Origin: GCA-020343675 sp964462945
GTDB taxonomy: Bacteria > Planctomycetota > Phycisphaerae > Sedimentisphaerales > Anaerobacaceae
Direction of reading: 5' to 3'
Length of the DNA: 33,267 bases
Assembly: GCA_964462945.1 (NCBI GenBank)
Contig: CAYWZW010000061.1
Span: 1-33,267, forward strand
Shown: in pieces, positions 1-7,214 of the stretch
How positions within the stretch are numbered: the first letter of the stretch is position 1
How the letters are laid out: the number at the start of each line of letters is the position of its first letter
Translations under genes and position numbers: made by a program
Notes under the pieces: generated by a model
Seen by the model: only the letters and a program-made list of their open reading frames with translations
Database searches by the model: none
What the model was told of the DNA's origin: nothing

Positions 1-25
1 GTGAGGCCAAAATCTGTTAAGGACT

Positions 26-259
26 CTATATGGGTTGTTCAGCAAGCCCTAAGTAATTGTAGTCGCCTGCATAGGCGTGCATCGCCAGGCCGATCTGCTT
101 GAGATTGGCCAAGCACCGGGTCTTTTTCCCCTGTTCCTTGGCCCGGCTCAAAGCCGGCATCAATATCGCCAGCAACAAGGCGATGATGGCGATAACCACC
201 AATAACTCTATGAGCGTAAACCCGTTTTTCCGTTTGCAAGACACGTTCCACTCCAACAC
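26..259 (-). CDS. Truncated prepilin-like protein (N-terminal methylation motif)
   Basis: A short protein of about 78 residues carries a type IV/type II prepilin leader, KNGFTLIELLVV followed by a hydrophobic helix, and then the RAKEQGKKTRCLANLKQIGLAMHAYA stretch that follows the helix in planctomycete prepilin-like proteins. The reading frame stops just after GDYN, whereas relatives such as the 13199-13999 protein in this window go on for 200 residues or more and end with an H-X9-DG segment. No ATG lies close to the leader. I chose the GTG at 259; TTG at 256 and GTG at 244 are alternatives. The open frame continues upstream to 469, but that part reads through a hairpin repeat and spacer and is unlikely to be coding. 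It is probably a decayed or frameshifted gene, although the missing part would lie beyond the window edge. Confidence 0.6.
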   Translation of the reverse strand: MLEWNVSCKRKNGFTLIELLVVIAIIALLLAILMPALSRAKEQGKKTRCLANLKQIGLAMHAYAGDYNYLGLAEQPI

Positions 260-262
260 TAT

Positions 263-290
263 CGATTTACGATTTACGATTTGAAATCGG
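263..290. repeat. Degenerate short tandem repeat (CGATTTA units)
   Basis: The spacer holds near-tandem units of the form CGATTTA, ending in GATTTGAAATC. It lies directly upstream of the truncated prepilin gene. Comparable simple-repeat spacers occur elsewhere in the window (near 3910, 14035, 20690, 22085, 24770 and 26210), so this looks like a spacer class rather than a gene-specific signal. Confidence 0.5.
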
Positions 291-375
291 AAACCCTTAA
301 CCACTATACACGATTTCAACGCTTCACACAAACCAAAACATGGCCGAAGGCGCTCGGTTGCTCCGGGAAGGGGCG

Positions 376-423
376 TGTCGCGGGCATCCTGCCCGCGATT
401 CGAGGGCGGGACGCCCTCGATAC
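376..423 (+). repeat. Double-hairpin dispersed repeat, copy A
   Basis: This 48-nt element contains two adjacent hairpins. The first pairs CGCGGGC (379-385) with GCCCGCG (391-397) around a 5-nt loop. The second pairs CGAGGGC (401-407) with GCCCTCG (413-419), also around a 5-nt loop. A second copy lies in reverse orientation at 1885-1932 and matches at 44 of 48 positions by hand alignment; all four differences are transitions. The arrangement resembles REP/BIME-type elements. Copy A lies between genes, upstream of the truncated prepilin gene. Confidence 0.85.
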
Positions 424-586
424 ATGCCGTCGATCTGCAAGTGTCCGGTGGTCCCTCCGAATCGAGCAAGCAAATTCTCAGCCGCCTTCAATACCCTGTG
501 AGGCACAGGCCAAATACAGAGGCGAGCAGGAGCACCTTCGTTGTTCGTGTCATGCTATCATACCCTTTGTAGATTAGCGATAATGT

Positions 587-1972
587 TCAATCCTTTGCGG
601 CTTCGATTCGGATTCGCGCGTACCGCAAATTCAGGGCGTCGGCGGCGGTACCGAAGAGGTCGATTACGTCGGACGGCGCCGAGCCGCCACGCGGCGTATT
701 CGTAAAGAAATTGTGAAACGGATGCTGCAGTTCGATGCGCTCGAACTCAGGCTGGCCTTCTGCCGCCTCTATTCGCCCAAGATGGTTGCCGAACACGTGT
801 TGACCTTTCTCGGTGCCTGCGCCGGCGACTATGACATAAAGGTCCCCCGTGCTGGCAACATGGAACCGGCCGAAGGACGGCTCAAATCCTGTCGATCCGT
901 CGGGTGTTTGGGCCAGCGTCCGGCTCGAAACAACTTTGCCCTCTTTGACCACGACATATTCCAGTCGGGCCGTCATCGCCTGGCCCGGAAAGTACTTGTC
1001 GCGAATAAACGCATACTGGTGCGGACGCTTGAGGTAAAGCAGATGAGCGGCGCCCGCCCGGTCAACGTACAGGTCAAGATTCTGAATGTGCCCGCCTGTT
1101 TCTTCGGCGGAGTCGATTTCGAGCGGCGCACTAAAATCGCTCGTCCCGATGTTATTGCTGTACGTGTAGAACAGCCGCCGGAAGACATAGTCCCATTCGC
1201 GCTGCAGTTTCTCGAACTTGAGCTTCCGCCACTCCTCGACCGGCTCGACGATATCGCCAATCGCCATTACGTGGGCCGAACCATCCCGCAAAGCAACCTG
1301 GGGATAGCACGCCCTGATCGGAAATTCGATTTTTCCCTTCGGGTGCCATCGGCCCTGACTGTCGCGGTAGGAAACGAACTGTGCGCTCGTCTTGGCGTTG
1401 ATGTTCACAAGCAGAAGCTCACCGTTCGCTCCGTCGGCGGCAAAACCTCTGTACGAATGGTCGGTGAAATAGCTTTCCTCGGTCCACGCGGGCGTGTGTG
1501 TTTTCGCGCCCCCGCTGAGATTCGCGGGGTCGAATTCGAGTACCAGCGGCTCGCAGCGCCCGTACTTGGTGCCGACAGGCTCGATAGACGGATTGACCGA
1601 GAGAAAGACAGGTCCCTGTTGAAACAATGCAATCGGACACGGCTCGCGCTGCCGATATTCCTTTTCGCTTTGCTCCATCCGCCAGCCGTCCGACGAGCGA
1701 TGCCACAACTGCCAGCGGGTATTGCACAGCGGCGGAACGTCTTTGCCGGTCTCGATGATCGAAAGAAAAACGTCATCCGCCCGCCTTGCAATAACCGTCG
1801 AGCCGTAGCACCACAGAGGCCCTGCGCCGTTATCGGCAGGTGTGGGCTTGGTGACAATCTCCTCGATTTCCACGGCACTGCTTCGTGTCGAGGGCGTCCC
1901 GCCCTCGAGTCGCGGGTAGGATGCCTGCGACATGGCCCACAAAAGAATCAGGATTGTTGAATGACAGCTCAT
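587..1972 (-). CDS. Secreted protein of unknown function (possible beta-propeller/BNR-like)
   Basis: A 461-residue protein begins with a short hydrophobic segment (MSCHSTILILLWA) that acts as a weak signal peptide. The mature part is rich in aromatic, Gly and Asp residues in strand-like blocks (for example WQLWHRSSDGW, FVSYRDSQGRWHPKG, FGRFHVASTGDLYVIVAG). That pattern suits a repeated beta-sheet or propeller fold of the BNR/sialidase-like kind, but I see no clear Asp-box series, so the fold is a guess. Residues about 14-30 are encoded by copy B of the double-hairpin repeat, which therefore forms the end of the signal region and the start of the mature protein. The gene starts 17 nt after the stop of the upstream secreted-protein gene and is probably co-transcribed with it. 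I do not recognise a function. Confidence 0.75.
   Translation of the reverse strand: MSCHSTILILLWAMSQASYPRLEGGTPSTRSSAVEIEEIVTKPTPADNGAGPLWCYGSTVIARRADDVFLSIIETGKDVPPLCNTRWQLWHRSSDGWRMEQSEKEYRQREPCPIALFQQGPVFLSVNPSIEPVGTKYGRCEPLVLEFDPANLSGGAKTHTPAWTEESYFTDHSYRGFAADGANGELLLVNINAKTSAQFVSYRDSQGRWHPKGKIEFPIRACYPQVALRDGSAHVMAIGDIVEPVEEWRKLKFEKLQREWDYVFRRLFYTYSNNIGTSDFSAPLEIDSAEETGGHIQNLDLYVDRAGAAHLLYLKRPHQYAFIRDKYFPGQAMTARLEYVVVKEGKVVSSRTLAQTPDGSTGFEPSFGRFHVASTGDLYVIVAGAGTEKGQHVFGNHLGRIEAAEGQPEFERIELQHPFHNFFTNTPRGGSAPSDVIDLFGTAADALNLRYARIRIEAAKD
1885..1932 (-). repeat. Double-hairpin dispersed repeat, copy B, inside a coding region
   Basis: This is the reverse-oriented second copy of the 376-423 element. 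The CGAGGGC/GCCCTCG hairpin is perfect (1889-1895 with 1901-1907). The other hairpin (1911-1917 with 1923-1929) has two mismatches. The copy lies in frame within the 587-1972 gene and encodes residues about 14-30 (MSQASYPRLEGGTPSTR). Confidence 0.85.
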
Positions 1973-1989
1973 ACTCTCTTGCCCTCTTT

Positions 1990-3945
1990 TCAGTCAATGT
2001 ACCGAACCCAAACCCGGCCTCTCGCGGGGATGGGCAGATCCAAAGCGATGTGATTCTCGGCCTCAACAACGCGGACGGAGATTGGCTTACCAGAAAACGC
2101 TTCCACGAATCGATTGGGTTTGTCCTTTTCGGCCTCCATTACGATAGTGACATCTACAGGTTTGTCGTTGAAGTTCTGGACGACACAACCACCCCGGTCG
2201 GGAAGGCCGAACGGGTGGAACGTGACGCAACTGGGGCCATCAAAGGTGGGGATTCCGAGCTTTTGCAGAGCAGCCGCACCATTGCCGAATGCCTCGCGAA
2301 GAGCAGCAAGATCCGGTCCGTCCATTGCAAGCAAGCCTAACGGCCGGGGGCAGAGCAACACCTCGTGCACGGCGTCGAAGTCGGCCTGGCTGTAGGTGTG
2401 CGTGTTCAGCAGTGCGATACGGCCCCCGCTCTTGTCTTCCGCAAGAAGACGCGGGGGTGTTTCGTTCACGGCAAGAAGGACGAGCTGTTTGTCGCCGGAG
2501 GTGCACAATATGTTTCCCGGCCCGGCTTTGCCTTCGATGGGCGATTCCAAATCAATGAGCACGTTCGCATCTTGAGGCTCTTGAGCCGCTGGTAATTTCA
2601 ATCGGGCACGAGCTGGGTTTGATTGTACATTCGCGCCTATCCCAGCCATGCGTGCAAGCTCGTCGCCGTGAGCGGATGCGGCCAGCAGGCTCGTCGTGAC
2701 GATAAGCTGAGCGCCTCTCGCGCGGGCTTCATTCACGTGGTCCAGCAGATTTGGGTCGGCGGCCGCCTGGGCGGGCAGGAAAATGACCGGGGCATTTTCG
2801 GGAAATCGGTGCACCGGAACGAGGGGAATTCCAAGCATGCCGAGGAAATCCATGATGTACATGTCGCCGCCGGGGTCGCTGTTCGGCGGTTTATAAGCCG
2901 GGATGCCGACGACGGGATGTTCGCGGACAAAGGCGGCCAGATCGGCAAGCCGGTCAAACTGGGCAATCACCTTTTCATGGTCCGGGTGGCCTCCCATGAC
3001 GTCAGCGAAGCTGAAAAAGACCAGCTCCGCGGCGCCGGCCAGGACACTCGTATAGGCCTGGTCGATGAAGTCGTGCTCCGCGCAGTCGCCGTGGTCGAAC
3101 CAGGCGCCGCCGATCTTGTCGCCGGCGATGCCCGCGAGCCAGCGGTAGTTGACGAAGCCCTCGTAAGGTTGAACGAAGCCGAATCGCCGGGTATTGCGAC
3201 CACGGGTTTCCGTGCCGACCCAAACCTTGTCAAAGAGCGCCGGAAGCGTCTGCGTGTCATAGCCGAAGAGATGAAATCGGTCGTACCATTGGGGGTACTT
3301 GATTATCATAGTGATGTCAGGGTTGACCTCTTTCGCCGGTTTGACGAAGACAGAATAGGCCAGGTCCGTGAGTAAGGCCCGGCGGTACTGGCCCCATGAA
3401 CGGTCGCCCTTAGCGGCTCTCGATTCGGCGCTTACATCGCCTGTGCAGAGAAAATCGTCGATGATGAACGTCTCGAAGATGCCCGCCGCCATGCGGACGA
3501 CTTTCTCGAGATCACGCTGCGTCTTTTCGTTTTGCCAGTTGAACCAGCCGAGCGGACCTTCCTGGCGGACCCCGAAATCCCCGCCCGGCACGGTGGCAAT
3601 GCCGCCGACGACCTCAATGCCCCTTTGCTGAAGCCAGTCGCGAGTGAAGGTGAGGTGCTCGGCGGAGACCACGTGGCCGCCGCGATAGACTTCAATGTAG
3701 AGCTTGGTAATGCCCATGCGCTCGATGGCTTGCCAGGCGCGCGTGCGGACGTCCTGGTCCGTGGCAAGCTGCTCGACTTCGCGCGATGTTGCGTATGAGG
3801 CGAGGCGCAGATCGCCCATTCGGGCCCTGACTTTTTCCAGTTGGGTTTGAGCGGCGCAGTATTGCGGCCAGAGGATTACTGCGAATGCAATCGCTGCAAT
3901 CAGCGTCGATGTAGAATTTGGAATGTAGGATTTAGAATTTTCCAT
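1990..3945 (-). CDS. Secreted TIM-barrel protein, glycoside-hydrolase-like
   Basis: From the ATG at 3945 this gives a 651-residue protein with a signal peptide (hydrophobic core LIAAIAFAVILW, likely cleavage after CAA). The first half looks like a (beta/alpha)8 barrel: repeated strands such as KLYIEVYRGG, VVGGIATVP, FIIDDFLC and TMIIKYP, with acidic residues at strand ends. The second half has Rossmann-like strands (APVIFLPAQAAADP, GAQLIVTTSLLAA) resembling the trimerisation domain of GH42-type beta-galactosidases, followed by beta-rich C-terminal sequence. This supports a glycoside-hydrolase-like enzyme, but not a specific family or substrate. An ATG 21 nt further upstream (3966) is possible; 3945 follows a GA-rich AGAGAAG stretch and gives a better signal peptide. 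The gene overlaps the end of the upstream deaminase gene, which suggests translational coupling. Confidence 0.7.
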   Translation of the reverse strand: MENSKSYIPNSTSTLIAAIAFAVILWPQYCAAQTQLEKVRARMGDLRLASYATSREVEQLATDQDVRTRAWQAIERMGITKLYIEVYRGGHVVSAEHLTFTRDWLQQRGIEVVGGIATVPGGDFGVRQEGPLGWFNWQNEKTQRDLEKVVRMAAGIFETFIIDDFLCTGDVSAESRAAKGDRSWGQYRRALLTDLAYSVFVKPAKEVNPDITMIIKYPQWYDRFHLFGYDTQTLPALFDKVWVGTETRGRNTRRFGFVQPYEGFVNYRWLAGIAGDKIGGAWFDHGDCAEHDFIDQAYTSVLAGAAELVFFSFADVMGGHPDHEKVIAQFDRLADLAAFVREHPVVGIPAYKPPNSDPGGDMYIMDFLGMLGIPLVPVHRFPENAPVIFLPAQAAADPNLLDHVNEARARGAQLIVTTSLLAASAHGDELARMAGIGANVQSNPARARLKLPAAQEPQDANVLIDLESPIEGKAGPGNILCTSGDKQLVLLAVNETPPRLLAEDKSGGRIALLNTHTYSQADFDAVHEVLLCPRPLGLLAMDGPDLAALREAFGNGAAALQKLGIPTFDGPSCVTFHPFGLPDRGGCVVQNFNDKPVDVTIVMEAEKDKPNRFVEAFSGKPISVRVVEAENHIALDLPIPARGRVWVRYID

Positions 3946-4546
3946 TCTCACTTCTCTTTTTTTCATTCTTGCTGCGGGCGTTGTAGATCAGCCCGCCTCG
4001 CTTGTGATACTCCAGCAGTACGGTCTGCGCTTCTTCACGCAGGATGTCCCGAAGCACGCTGATCCCCCGGCTTTCAAGTGATTTCACCCAGTTGCGAGGC
4101 TTAGGCCCTTCGTCAAATCCGATCCTGCGAACATCCTCATCACGAGCGCCGCACACAACGCTTCGAACACCTGACCAGGGAATGGCGCCCAAACACATCG
4201 CGCACGGCTCGGTGCTCGTAACGAGCTCGTAAGCCGTACCTTGCTCACTTGCGAGGTCATAGCGTCCGACGACGCGTTGTGCGATCGCAATGGCCAGCAT
4301 CTCCGCATGGGCGATTGAGCAATTGGTCGATTCGACAAGGTTCACGCCGACCGCAACCAGACGGCCGCTTTTCAATTCAAATATCGCAGCGCCGAACGGC
4401 CCGCCGGTCTTGTGTTCGGTGTTCAGCTCCGCCAGTTTGATGGCTAACCGCATACGATCTTCAACCGCCGGATAGATCCGCTCGGCATTTGCCAGAAACG
4501 CTTCAATCCAATCAGGTAACCGCAAGACTACTTCAGGAAACTTCAA
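3932..4546 (-). CDS. Nucleoside/guanine deaminase-like zinc enzyme
   Basis: This is a member of the cytidine/deoxycytidylate deaminase superfamily (COG0590, GuaD-like branch). The zinc-binding HAE motif and the PCAMC motif are both present, at residues 111-113 and 145-149 if counted from the upstream ATG at 4639. The GGPFGAAIFE substrate loop is also seen. Family members deaminate a free base or nucleoside in the cytosol. Homology appears to begin around LRLPDWIEAF, so the first 30 or so residues of the longer frame, which read through a hairpin repeat, are unlikely to be real. I chose the TTG at 4546, which follows an AAAGG-like stretch. The 3' end overlaps the start of the secreted TIM-barrel gene. 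A cytosolic deaminase leading two secreted proteins is unexpected. Confidence 0.8.
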   Translation of the reverse strand: MKFPEVVLRLPDWIEAFLANAERIYPAVEDRMRLAIKLAELNTEHKTGGPFGAAIFELKSGRLVAVGVNLVESTNCSIAHAEMLAIAIAQRVVGRYDLASEQGTAYELVTSTEPCAMCLGAIPWSGVRSVVCGARDEDVRRIGFDEGPKPRNWVKSLESRGISVLRDILREEAQTVLLEYHKRGGLIYNARSKNEKKRSENGKF

Positions 4547-4574
4547 TTCGACGCCTGCCTTTCCGGTTACGGCC

Positions 4575-4614
4575 CGGCGTTTCGCCGAGACGAGCGATCC
4601 CCGCTTGCGCGGGG
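4575..4614. repeat. Candidate GC-rich paired-hairpin repeat
   Basis: Two hairpins lie close together: CGGCG (4575-4579) with CGCCG (4583-4587), and CCCCGC (4599-4604) with GCGGGG (4609-4614). The geometry is like the 376-423 element, but the sequence is unrelated and there is only one copy here. It overlaps the doubtful 5' extension of the deaminase reading frame. Confidence 0.4.
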
Positions 4615-4666
4615 GCAGGCTCCATACTATGCCTCTCAATCGTCAATTGTCAATGGCCTTAGCCAT

Positions 4667-4709
4667 CCCTTCGACGGAGTTTATCCTGAGCAGGGTCGAA
4701 GGGCTCAGG
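4667..4709. repeat. Interspersed palindromic repeat (CCCTTCGAC...GTCGAAGGG)
   Basis: A 9-bp inverted repeat pairs CCCTTCGAC (4667-4675) with GTCGAAGGG (4695-4703). An interleaved CCTGAG/CTCAGG pair (4685-4690 and 4704-4709) follows. I recognise this as a type of interspersed repeat seen in many environmental genomes. It sits between the deaminase and the pseudopilin genes. No second copy was seen in the window. Confidence 0.6.
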
Positions 4710-4749
4710 GCAGGCCCGGTGGTTGTCGATTGTGTGGGGATGTGTGCAC

Positions 4750-5157
4750 TTATTGTGTTTCTGTAAACATGCCGGCGTGATTCAATGTGACTTGAGAAGG
4801 GCTGCTGATGCCTGCTGGCGCCGTGGCCGTGACTAGGAAGTTCATGGGGGTGTTGCTGTTTATCACCCAGGAAAAATCGCCCGCTCCGGATTCCCCCCCT
4901 GAGAAATAGGTGCCATTCAGATCGCCGGGCCCAAAGCCCAGCTCCTCCAAAGTCGGAACGGGGGTGAAATTGGCGCCTTTCTCAGCGATATGGGCGCGGA
5001 GCGCTCTGGCTATGGTGCCCATCATGGCCCGCCCTTCCGACCACTTGGCCGAATCGATCCGGCCTCGCATCATCGGGACTGCAACCGCAGCCAGGATACC
5101 GATGACAATAATCACAACCAACACTTCGACAAGCGTATAGCCTTTTCTACGTTTCAT
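4750..5157 (-). CDS. GspG/PilA-like pseudopilin
   Basis: A 135-residue protein opens with a prepilin peptidase site, RRKGYTLVEVLVV, with the processing Gly and the Glu at +5 of the mature protein both present. A 20-residue hydrophobic helix follows, then the RIDSAKWSEGRAMMGTIARALRAHIAEKG helix typical of GspG-like pseudopilins. The C-terminal domain is small, as expected for a minor or major pseudopilin. The ATG at 5157 has AAAGG seven bases upstream. It would be cleaved and N-methylated by a prepilin peptidase and assembled in the inner membrane. No other secretion or pilus assembly genes are nearby, so it must work with machinery encoded elsewhere. Confidence 0.85.
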   Translation of the reverse strand: MKRRKGYTLVEVLVVIIVIGILAAVAVPMMRGRIDSAKWSEGRAMMGTIARALRAHIAEKGANFTPVPTLEELGFGPGDLNGTYFSGGESGAGDFSWVINSNTPMNFLVTATAPAGISSPSQVTLNHAGMFTETQ

Positions 5158-5334
5158 TCCTTAGCCTTTGACAAGGGATTACGAAGCAGGCTTAACGGCG
5201 ACTACATATCGACCAAAGTTATCGGTGACTCCACCAAAAACTGACCATCGACAGATAGACAATTGAGAATTGGAGATTCCCTTTACTATCGGCCCTGGAA
5301 AGCGTACCATATAGCCGAACGGGGAACAAAACGT

Positions 5335-5412
5335 ATGAGAAAACACGTGCTATTAGTTGTATTAGGGGTTCTTCTTGTTACGGCATTGGGCGGCTGCAAA
5401 AAGGGTGGGTGA
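5335..5412 (+). CDS. Tiny lipoprotein (25 residues)
   Basis: An ATG at 5335 opens a 25-codon frame ending in TGA at 5412. It encodes a textbook lipoprotein signal peptide: MRKH, then a hydrophobic core rich in Leu and Val, then the lipobox ALGGC with the lipidated Cys at residue 21. Only KKGG follows the Cys. GGGGAA lies about ten bases upstream as a modest ribosome-binding site. If made, the product would be a lipid-anchored pentapeptide, somewhat like entericidin-type mini-lipoproteins but shorter. It could instead be the surviving 5' end of a larger lipoprotein gene. It lies in the gap between the divergent pseudopilin gene and the DUF502 gene. Confidence 0.5.
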   Translation: MRKHVLLVVLGVLLVTALGGCKKGG

Positions 5413-5465
5413 GGCAGCGCCCGATGCGGCGCACATGTTGTGCGCTCTGAGAAGACGTACCTGAA

Positions 5466-6020
5466 CTACTGGCCCGAGACGCCCCCTGAAACGATAAACG
5501 CCATGGCCTGCGAACTGTCGATATTCAGCGGCTGAACGGCTTCTTTGGGAAAGAGCAGGACGTTGCCGGCAAAGTTGTACGATTGAGGCAGATACACTGC
5601 AACGTAGCCTGAAAGCCCGAGGTTCTCGAGACTCTCTCTTGTGACGAAGCCAACCACTTTCACGGCTGCTCCCGGTGCGACCGCCGCCAGGACGGGCTTA
5701 TCGAAACTTCTCTTCTCACCCGCAAAGGCCTCAATCATGTCCTTCACCGCCGAATAGAGCAGCTTGACTAACGGCAGCCCCCTGAAAACCTTTTCTACAA
5801 GGCCGAATAATTTCCTGCCTAAAAAGTTCGACGCGACAAAACCGATGGCGGTTATGAACACAACCGTCAGCAGGAGTCCCAGACCGGGGATCTTTTTGGG
5901 TAGGAGATTGCGGAAAACGGCATCCAGGCTGGTAAACACCCAATAAAGCAGAAAAACAGTCAGAGCTATCGGGACAAAGATCAAGAGGCCTTTAATGAAA
6001 TAATCTGCAAGTTTCTTCAT
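5466..6020 (-). CDS. DUF502 family inner-membrane protein
   Basis: A protein of about 184 residues begins MKKLADYFIKGLLIFVPIALT. It has two hydrophobic segments near the N-terminus (about residues 8-30 and 48-70), followed by the conserved LVEKVFRGLPLVKLLYSAVKDMIEAF block and a beta-rich tail containing FVTRES and VYLPQSYNFAGNVLLFPKE, all typical of DUF502. The function of the family is not established; it is an integral membrane protein. GGGAG seven bases before the ATG at 6020 fixes the start and excludes the 30-residue extension possible from 6110. It is divergent from the MscS-type channel gene. Confidence 0.85.
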   Translation of the reverse strand: MKKLADYFIKGLLIFVPIALTVFLLYWVFTSLDAVFRNLLPKKIPGLGLLLTVVFITAIGFVASNFLGRKLFGLVEKVFRGLPLVKLLYSAVKDMIEAFAGEKRSFDKPVLAAVAPGAAVKVVGFVTRESLENLGLSGYVAVYLPQSYNFAGNVLLFPKEAVQPLNIDSSQAMAFIVSGGVSGQ

Positions 6021-6296
6021 TTGATTGCTCCCAAAAGTCTCATTTCGACCACATGCTACCAAAACCAGTAAGAGCGTCAAGAGGCTCTTGGCCGTTTTAC
6101 CTCGAAACACCGCCGGACCATTGGTTTGTCTTCACGTTGTCTGAGATGTTCGGATTCGATTCGAATTGTTTGCACATCCGCGAGTTTTCAAGTACGATTG
6201 CGACGCAAAATGCAACGTATGCGTGTCAAGGATATGGTCATGGATAGACGGCGTCATTTCAATGAGAAGAGCTAATCGTTTTTGAAAGGAACTGAT

Positions 6297-7115
6297 ATGG
6301 ACATCGAAGCGATCTTGAACACAATCTACGCGTATCTGGCGGCTTACTGGCTGCGAGTTGTGGGCGCTATCGTAATCTTCGTTGTGGGGCGCTGGCTGGC
6401 TAAGCTGATTTCCAAGCTGGTCGGTAAAGCCATGACGAAGGCAAGAGTAGATGCGACACTGACCAGTTTTGTCGAGAATCTGTGCCACATCGCGCTGTTG
6501 GTATTTGTCGTCATCGCTGCAATAAGCAACCTTGGAGTGGAAACGGGCTCCTTTGCGGTTGTTGTTGGTGCTGCGGGTTTGGGCATCGCTTTTGCCCTGC
6601 AGGGCTCCTTGGCCAATTTCGCGGCGGGGGTCATGCTGATCCTTTTCAAACCCTTCAAGGTTGGTGATTATGTGGAGCTGGCCGGCACAGCGGGGACCAT
6701 CAAAGAGATTCAGATTTTCAATACGATTCTCACTTCGCCGGACAATGTACGGGTCATTATCCCCAATGGCCAGGTCACGGGAAACAATGTCTTGAACTAC
6801 ACGGTCAACGGAACCCGGCGAATCGATCTGGTCGTAGGGGTTTCCTATGAGGATGATCTTAAGAAGACTCAGCAGGTTATCGAGGGCGTTCTCGCCGAAG
6901 ACAGCAGGATTCTCAAAGACCCGCCGGCGACGGTGGCGGTTTGCGAGCTTGGAGACAGCAGCGTCAATTTTGTCGTTCGCCCCTGGGTCAAAGCCGCCGA
7001 CTACTGGGACGTCCGTTTCGATACGACAAGGAAGCTCAAGCTCGCTCTTGATAAGAATGGCATCACAATCCCGTTCCCGCAGCGCGACATTCACATGAAA
7101 AGCAAAGTTTCCTGA
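6297..7115 (+). CDS. Small mechanosensitive channel, MscS family
   Basis: The protein has 272 residues, close to the length of E. coli MscS. It has three N-terminal membrane helices, and the third carries the pore signature GLGIAFALQGSLANFAAGVMLILFKPFKVGDYVE. A beta domain (VRVIIPNGQVTGNNVLNYT) and an alpha/beta C-terminal domain follow. It would sit in the inner membrane and open under tension to release solutes on osmotic downshock. The ATG at 6297 is preceded by AAAGGA at good spacing, so the 15-nt upstream ATG is not needed. The DUF481 gene follows on the same strand about 100 nt later. Confidence 0.95.
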   Translation: MDIEAILNTIYAYLAAYWLRVVGAIVIFVVGRWLAKLISKLVGKAMTKARVDATLTSFVENLCHIALLVFVVIAAISNLGVETGSFAVVVGAAGLGIAFALQGSLANFAAGVMLILFKPFKVGDYVELAGTAGTIKEIQIFNTILTSPDNVRVIIPNGQVTGNNVLNYTVNGTRRIDLVVGVSYEDDLKKTQQVIEGVLAEDSRILKDPPATVAVCELGDSSVNFVVRPWVKAADYWDVRFDTTRKLKLALDKNGITIPFPQRDIHMKSKVS

Positions 7116-7214
7116 AGGCCGGCACGCGCTTGAATTGGAAAGATTCGGAGTTGCTCGGGCGCCGCAGCGGACGAAAGCCCATGTTTTAGGAGTTCAAACT
7201 GAAAGGGGAGCACA

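Noticed and set aside
260..469. N-terminal extension of the truncated prepilin-like frame to an ATG at 469
   Set aside because: It reads through the double-hairpin repeat and a simple-repeat spacer; the prepilin leader must be close to the true start.
713..1960. Long open frame of 415 codons on the plus strand
   Set aside because: It is the antisense shadow of the 587-1972 gene; it has no recognisable domain and no ribosome-binding site.
6132..7094. Open frame of 320 codons antisense to the MscS-type channel
   Set aside because: The channel on the opposite strand is unambiguous, and the antisense product has no domain or signal.
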